Shown here: piece by piece, positions 32,406 through 36,293 of the stretch | Layout: each line of letters starts with the position of its first letter | Numbering within the stretch: position 1 is the stretch's first letter | DNA from: Candidatus Pullilachnospira stercoravium | GTDB taxonomy: Bacteria; Bacillota; Clostridia; Lachnospirales; Lachnospiraceae | DNA length: 36,293 nt | Assembly (NCBI GenBank): GCA_018713585.1 | Contig: DVON01000185.1 | Span: forward strand, 1 to 36,293 | Direction: 5' to 3' | The notes under the pieces: generated by a model | What the model saw: the letters and a program-made list of their open reading frames with translations, nothing else | What the model was told of the DNA's origin: nothing | Databases searched by the model: none | Program-made: the position numbers and the translations under genes

Positions 32406-32406
32406 T

Positions 32407-34122
32407 TTATTTCTTTCCGAAGCCGGATACGATCTGAAGAATCCGTGCCGCGGCATCCTGTGCCGGGATTTTTTCGGACAGTGTCTTATCCCTGGAGGTT
32501 ACCTCCAGTACCTGATCCTTCAGGTTGCGGGGGCTTACCACCACGCGGATGGGAACGCCCAGAAGATCCGCGTCGGAGAACATGACGCCGGCCCGCACCG
32601 GACGGTCGTCGTAGATCACCTCCGCGCCGAGACGCTGAAGTTCTTCGTACAGGTGATCCGCATATTCTCTGACCTGCGCGTCATCGGCCCGGACAGCGCA
32701 CAGATGAATCTGCCAGGGAGCGATGGCCATGGGCCAGATGGGCCCGTATTCATCATGGGAAGCCTCGCAGACAGCGGCGGCCAGACGGCCCACGCCGATA
32801 CCATAGCAGCCCATGATGGGATATTGGGAATTTCCCTCCGGGTCGATGTAAGTCATGTTCATGGACCGGGTGTATTTGGTGCCCAGCTGGAAGATATTTC
32901 CCACCTCGATGCCGCGCTGGATGGTGATGGCAGGCTTCTTGCAGCAGGGGCAGACGCCTCCCTCGCGGATTTTTGCGAAATCGTGATAGGAGGCTTCGGG
33001 TACATCCCGTTTCATATCCAGTCCCGTATAATGATATTCCTCCCGGTTGGCTCCGCAGGAGAGATTGTTTCTTCCTTCCAGAGACCGGTCGTATAATACC
33101 GTAAAATCTCCTTTCAGATCCACGGGACCGATGTATCCCGCATGGAGTCCGGATTCGGGCGTAATCTCCGCCGGGCGGATCTCGCAGCCCAGATAGCCGG
33201 TCAGCTTTGTCTCATTGACCTCCAGATCTCCCCGGAGGAAAAGCACCACATATTTACCGTCGGGTACCTGCTGATATACCACTGCCTTGCAGGAGTTCTC
33301 CCTGGGACTTTTCAGAAAGTCGCAGATTTCCTCGATGGTGTGGATGTCGGGGGTGTAAACCAGGGTCAGAGGGCCGGAGACCTCATCCCGGATATGGGGC
33401 ATGATATTTTCCGCCGCCTCCATGTTGGCCCGGTAGCCGCACTCCGGACAGATGGCGATGGAATCCTCCCCGATGGGGGTCAGCAGCATAAATTCATGGG
33501 AAATGCTTCCGCCCATCATGCCGGAATCGGAGGCCACGGAAATCACCTGGGGTACGCCGGCTCTGGCAAAAATCCGCTCATAGGCCTTGTGGCACCGGTC
33601 ATAGTAAGCCTCCAGATCCTCCTGGCTGGTGTGGAAGGAGTAGGCGTCCTTCATGGTAAATTCCCGGACACGGATCAGTCCAGCCCGCGGGCGGGCTTCA
33701 TCCCGGAACTTTGTCTGGATCTGATAGATCATAAAAGGATAACGGGTGTAGCTCTGGCCGTACTCCCGGACCAGATGAACCGCCGCCTCCTCGTGGGTCA
33801 TGCCCAGCACCATGGGGCTGCCGTTTCTGTCCTGAAAACGGAGCAGTTCTTTTCCCACGCTCTCATACCGGCCGGATTCCTGCCAAAGGGAAGCGGGCAG
33901 CACCACCGGAAACTGTACCTCCTGGCCGTCGATGGCGTCCATCTCTTCCCGGATGATCTGCTCGATTTTCCGGGTGATTCTTCTCAGGGGAAGATAAGAG
34001 GAGTAAATGCCGTTGGCCACATATTTCATATAACCGCCCCGGATCATCAGCGCGTGGCTGTCCACCACACAGTCGGCGGGGCGTTCCTTAAAACGTTCTC
34101 CCACAAGTTTTTCCAGTTTCAT
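32407..34122 (-). CDS. proS: Prolyl-tRNA synthetase
   Basis: Class II aminoacyl-tRNA synthetase of 571 aa that charges tRNA-Pro. It is the bacterial type: N-terminal KLEKLVGERFKERPADC, motif 2 region TKFRDEARPRAGLIRVREFT, an inserted editing domain in the middle (ENSCKAVVYQ through GYLGCEIRPAEI), motif 3 MGCYGIGVGRLAAAVCEA and the C-terminal anticodon-binding domain (YDDRPVRAGVMFSDADLLG). I start at the ATG at 34122, which has GGAGG upstream; an in-frame ATG at 34161 would add 13 residues with no site. It lies downstream of tRNA-Thr on the same strand. Confidence 0.96.
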   Translation of the reverse strand: MKLEKLVGERFKERPADCVVDSHALMIRGGYMKYVANGIYSSYLPLRRITRKIEQIIREEMDAIDGQEVQFPVVLPASLWQESGRYESVGKELLRFQDRNGSPMVLGMTHEEAAVHLVREYGQSYTRYPFMIYQIQTKFRDEARPRAGLIRVREFTMKDAYSFHTSQEDLEAYYDRCHKAYERIFARAGVPQVISVASDSGMMGGSISHEFMLLTPIGEDSIAICPECGYRANMEAAENIMPHIRDEVSGPLTLVYTPDIHTIEEICDFLKSPRENSCKAVVYQQVPDGKYVVLFLRGDLEVNETKLTGYLGCEIRPAEITPESGLHAGYIGPVDLKGDFTVLYDRSLEGRNNLSCGANREEYHYTGLDMKRDVPEASYHDFAKIREGGVCPCCKKPAITIQRGIEVGNIFQLGTKYTRSMNMTYIDPEGNSQYPIMGCYGIGVGRLAAAVCEASHDEYGPIWPMAIAPWQIHLCAVRADDAQVREYADHLYEELQRLGAEVIYDDRPVRAGVMFSDADLLGVPIRVVVSPRNLKDQVLEVTSRDKTLSEKIPAQDAAARILQIVSGFGKK

Positions 34123-34153
34123 AAGATACCTCCAGAATATGAAATAAAGCATG

Positions 34154-34179
34154 CCGGACACACACTGCGGGCTGTCCGG
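34154..34179 (-). other. Short hairpin in the proS leader
   Basis: CCGGACA (34154-34160) pairs with TGTCCGG (34173-34179) between the tRNA terminator and the proS start. No T-tract follows on the minus strand. The space is too short for a T-box, and no T-box motif was seen. Confidence 0.4.
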
Positions 34180-34185
34180 TGATAT

Positions 34186-34220
34186 AAAAAAAAGAAAGCG
34201 CTAACAGCAAAACGCTTTCT
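34186..34220 (-). terminator. Terminator after tRNA-Thr
   Basis: On the minus strand AGAAAGCG (34213-34220) pairs with CGCTTTCT (34193-34200), followed by a run of T (34186-34193). It separates the tRNA from proS. Confidence 0.88.
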
Positions 34221-34228
34221 TCCTTAAA

Positions 34229-34301
34229 AGCTGGAAAAGAGACTTGAACTCTCGACCCCTTCATTACGAGTGAAGTGCTCTACCGACTGAGCTATTCCAG
34301 C
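34229..34301 (-). tRNA. tRNA-Thr (anticodon CGT)
   Basis: Full cloverleaf on the minus strand: acceptor GCTGGAA/TTCCAGC, D-arm GCTC/GAGC, anticodon stem CTTCA/TGAAG around loop CTCGTAA (anticodon CGT, reads ACG), and T-arm GAGAG/CTCTT around TTCAAGT. The discriminator base is T. CCA is not encoded. Confidence 0.95.
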
Positions 34302-34324
34302 CTGTGCTTTTCGGCACAAACTAT

Positions 34325-34352
34325 ATTATACATGGATTTCAGAAAAAATCAA
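34325..34352 (-). promoter_or_regulatory. Promoter of tRNA-Thr
   Basis: On the minus strand TTGATT (34347-34352) and TATAAT (34325-34330) are spaced by 16 bases, about 24 bases ahead of the tRNA. Confidence 0.7.
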
Positions 34353-34399
34353 TCATTTTTTTCTTTTTCTTTCAAAAATTATCTTCCGGCAGAATTCTT

Positions 34400-34429
34400 T
34401 TGCCTCCGGCGCCCCTTAGATGGTATACT
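34400..34429 (+). promoter_or_regulatory. Promoter of the zinc alcohol dehydrogenase gene
   Basis: TTGCCT (34400-34405) and TATACT (34424-34429) are spaced by 18 bases, about 46 bases before the start codon. Confidence 0.5.
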
Positions 34430-34475
34430 TACCTTAACCGATTAACAAAACAATATAATTACAAGGAGGTAAGCA

Positions 34476-35552
34476 ATGGGGGAACTGCCGAAAACCATGA
34501 AAGCGCTGGTAGCTTACGGACTGGGGGACTACCGGCTGGAACTGGATTATCCGGTGCCGGAGTGCGGACCGGATGATATTATCATCAAGACGGAGGCCTG
34601 CGGCATCTGTGCCGGGGATCTGAAATGTATGCACGGGGCGGCCATGTTCTGGGGCGATGAGGTACAGCCCCGCTATGTGGAGCCGCCGTTTATTCCGGGG
34701 CACGAATTTCTGGGGCATATCGTGAAGATGGGGGAAAATGTCAGCGGATTATCCGTGGGGGACCGGATTACGGCGGATCAGATCGTTCCCTGCGGCACCT
34801 GCCGCTTCTGCAAATCCGGCCGATACTGGATGTGCCAGCCCCACGCCATCTTCGGATTTCAGAGCGGAAACAACGGGGGAATGGCGGAATACGTCCGTTA
34901 TCCCAAAAACGCGGTGATCTCCCGGGTGCCGGAGGAGATGCCCCTTGAGAAGGCGTTGCTGATCGAGCCCTACGGCTGTTCCAAACATGCGGTGGACCGG
35001 GCGCAGATCGGCAGTGAGGATGTGGTGGTGATCTCCGGCGCCGGAACATTGGGCCTGGGAATGATCACCTATGCCAGAATGAGAAATCCGGCGCTGCTGA
35101 TCGCTCTGGATCTGGCGGATAACCGGCTGGAAAAGGCAAAGGAGTTCGGCGCGGATCTGGTGATGAATCCGCAAAAAGAGGATGTGACCAAAAAGGTGCT
35201 GGAGCTGACGGAAGGGTACGGGTGTGATATTTATATAGAAGCCACCGGACACCCCTCCAGCGTGCAGCAGGGCCTGAACATGATTCGCAAGCTGGGCCGC
35301 TTTGTGGAGTTCAGCGTGTTCGGCCAGCCGGCCACCATCGACTGGTCCATCATCGGAGACCGGAAAGAACTGGATGTGCTGGGGTCCCATCTGAGCCCCT
35401 ACTGCTATCCCTTTGTGATCAGAAACATTGGCAATGGCAGTCTGAAAACGGACGGCGTGGTATCGGCCATGTTTCCCATCGAGCAGTGGGAAGAAGCCTT
35501 CGACCACGCTTCCGGAAAGTACGGGGATTTCAAGGTGGCGATCCGGTTCTGA
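34476..35552 (+). CDS. Zinc-dependent alcohol/polyol dehydrogenase (MDR family)
   Basis: Medium-chain dehydrogenase of 358 aa. Catalytic zinc ligands are in EACGICAGDL (Cys) and PGHEFLGH (His-Glu); the structural zinc has the four Cys of CGTCRFCKSGRYWMC. The NAD-binding fold follows at VVISGAGTLGLGMITYA, with an acidic residue after the second strand (LIALDLADNRLEKAKEFGAD) that favours NAD. It is nearest in style to threonine/sorbitol-type dehydrogenases; the substrate is unknown. AAGGAGG precedes the ATG at 34476. The gene stands alone between its own promoter and the terminator at 35570. Confidence 0.88.
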   Translation: MGELPKTMKALVAYGLGDYRLELDYPVPECGPDDIIIKTEACGICAGDLKCMHGAAMFWGDEVQPRYVEPPFIPGHEFLGHIVKMGENVSGLSVGDRITADQIVPCGTCRFCKSGRYWMCQPHAIFGFQSGNNGGMAEYVRYPKNAVISRVPEEMPLEKALLIEPYGCSKHAVDRAQIGSEDVVVISGAGTLGLGMITYARMRNPALLIALDLADNRLEKAKEFGADLVMNPQKEDVTKKVLELTEGYGCDIYIEATGHPSSVQQGLNMIRKLGRFVEFSVFGQPATIDWSIIGDRKELDVLGSHLSPYCYPFVIRNIGNGSLKTDGVVSAMFPIEQWEEAFDHASGKYGDFKVAIRF

Positions 35553-35569
35553 CAATAAAATCACGTAAG

Positions 35570-35599
35570 AAAGGATGGTTGAAGGGCCATCCTTTTTTT
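35570..35599 (+). terminator. Terminator after the zinc dehydrogenase gene
   Basis: AAAGGATGG (35570-35578) pairs with CCATCCTTT (35587-35595), continued by a run of T. Confidence 0.9.
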
Positions 35600-35664
35600 G
35601 CCGGCGCGTTGGTCCACGGACACACAGCCGATTATTAAAAAAGTATAAACACAGGTGTTTTTCA

Positions 35665-35692
35665 TTGACACACTTCCGAAGAGGCGTATAAT
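35665..35692 (+). promoter_or_regulatory. Promoter of the marR-MATE operon
   Basis: Consensus TTGACA (35665-35670) and TATAAT (35687-35692) are spaced by 16 bases. The candidate operator lies just downstream, over the expected transcription start. Confidence 0.8.
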
Positions 35693-35708
35693 AGTTATCG
35701 GAAATAAT

Positions 35709-35724
35709 AGTTATAATTATAACT
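35709..35724. promoter_or_regulatory. Perfect palindrome, likely MarR operator
   Basis: AGTTATAATTATAACT is a perfect 16-base palindrome 17 bases after the -10 box, with a half-site-like AGTTAT just upstream (35693-35698). It is the usual size and place for self-repression by a MarR dimer. Confidence 0.7.
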
Positions 35725-35748
35725 GAAAACATCGGAAAGGAGGATGCA

Positions 35749-36186
35749 ATGAGCTACACAACAGAATTTTTAGTAAATCTCCGGGAGATTGTACGGATGC
35801 ATGAGAAACTACTGAAGGAAATCTGCCGGGATTATCAGATGACTTTGACGGAAGCGGCGGTAATCAGCTTCCTCCATAATAATCCCGGGAAGGATACAGC
35901 GGCGGATATAGTAGAGCTGAGGAGGCTGCAGAAGAGTAATGTCTCCATCGCCGTTGAGGCGTTGTATCAGCGGAACATGCTGGACAGGTGTCAGGACAGG
36001 GAGGACAGAAGGAAAATTCATCTTGCCCTGACAAAGCAGGCGGCTCCCGTTGTGGAGGCGGTGGACCGGCTGCAGGAAAAATTCTGGGAGGATATTTTTC
36101 GGGGATTTTCAGCAGAAGAGATTGAGATTTTTCACAGTCTGAACAGAAAAATAAAAGAAAATATACAGTCAGCCATGGATTCCTGA
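35749..36186 (+). CDS. MarR-family transcription regulator
   Basis: Winged-helix regulator of 145 aa. The recognition region is DTAADIVELRRLQKSNVSIA, with the wing at DRCQDREDRRKIHLALT, the conserved D-x-R-D-x-R pattern of MarR proteins, and long helices at both ends for dimer formation. AAAGGAGG precedes the ATG. It lies behind a strong promoter with a palindrome and just ahead of a MATE-type gene, the usual arrangement in which the regulator represses itself and an efflux pump until a ligand binds. Confidence 0.9.
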   Translation: MSYTTEFLVNLREIVRMHEKLLKEICRDYQMTLTEAAVISFLHNNPGKDTAADIVELRRLQKSNVSIAVEALYQRNMLDRCQDREDRRKIHLALTKQAAPVVEAVDRLQEKFWEDIFRGFSAEEIEIFHSLNRKIKENIQSAMDS

Positions 36187-36255
36187 CGGATTTCCACTGA
36201 AGGGTATGCAAGATCTTTGGCGTTTTCTGACCATCATGGAGAAAGGAGTAGAAAA

Positions 36256-36293
36256 ATGGATCAGGACAAGGATTTTCTGGGTAAAGAACCCAT
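36256..36293 (+). CDS. Start of a probable MATE-family efflux gene (cut by window end)
   Basis: Only twelve full codons are visible: MDQDKDFLGKEP and on. The FLGKEPI opening is common at the N-terminus of clostridial MATE efflux proteins. GAAAGGAG lies seven bases before the ATG. It follows the MarR gene by 69 bases. Confidence 0.6.
   Translation, partial: MDQDKDFLGKEP

Noticed and set aside
34130-34185. T-box or other tRNA-sensing leader for proS
   Set aside because: The space between the tRNA terminator and proS is only about 60 bases and lacks T-box sequences.
34193-34206. Near-match to a catabolite (cre) site, AGAAAGCGCTAACA
   Set aside because: It overlaps the stem of the tRNA-Thr terminator, which explains the bases, and there is no promoter that it would control sensibly.
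1-36293. CRISPR array, rRNA genes, prophage or insertion-sequence ends
   Set aside because: No regularly spaced repeats, rRNA-like sequence, phage structural genes or paired terminal inverted repeats were seen; the Rpn-like gene is the only mobile-type gene.

Overview
The window looks like the chromosome of a gut-type anaerobic Firmicute, most likely a Lachnospiraceae relative. The reasons are strong AGGAGG-type ribosome binding sites, lipobox substrate-binding proteins, a HelD helicase, a bacterial-type ProS with an editing insertion, a GlgB branching enzyme and moderately high GC content. This placement is an inference; no rRNA gene is present.

Layout: (1) 1-4017, the distal part of a Ugp-like carbohydrate or glycerol-3-phosphate ABC importer. 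(2) 4066-10168, a regulatory and uptake block: a LuxR-type regulator, a P-II signalling protein with an altered T-loop, potABCD for polyamine uptake, and a second, related LuxR-type regulator facing the other way. (3) 10285-21107, a catabolic block on the + strand: putrescine aminotransferase, NhaC-family permease, YtcJ-like amidohydrolase, aldehyde dehydrogenase, a cytidylate-kinase-like protein, GABA aminotransferase, N-carbamoylputrescine amidase, iron-type alcohol dehydrogenase and a flavin/NimA-like protein. (4) 21125-28918, glgB, an MscS channel, a class I aminotransferase, and a HelD-like helicase fused in frame to a region resembling the N-terminal domain of GH31 glycosidases. (5) 28990-32300, an accessory patch: an Rpn/PDDEXK gene with a 47-bp repeat leader, a lipoprotein esterase gene interrupted by two amber codons, and a truncated RibD-C/DHFR-like remnant. 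(6) 32346-36293, proS, tRNA-Thr(CGT), a zinc alcohol dehydrogenase, and the start of a marR-MATE operon.

The central idea is that regions 2 and 3 form one polyamine unit. PotABCD would bring in putrescine or spermidine, and AguB would release putrescine from N-carbamoylputrescine. PatA would make 4-aminobutanal, the aldehyde dehydrogenase would make GABA, GabT would make succinate semialdehyde, and the iron alcohol dehydrogenase could reduce it to 4-hydroxybutyrate. Both transaminases use 2-oxoglutarate, the classic P-II effector, so a P-II gene directly ahead of potA suggests feedback on uptake. Gene assignments rest on motifs and remembered family similarity; the wiring is inference. Intrinsic-terminator hairpins in the patA leader and after patA suggest conditional readthrough into the rest of the cluster.
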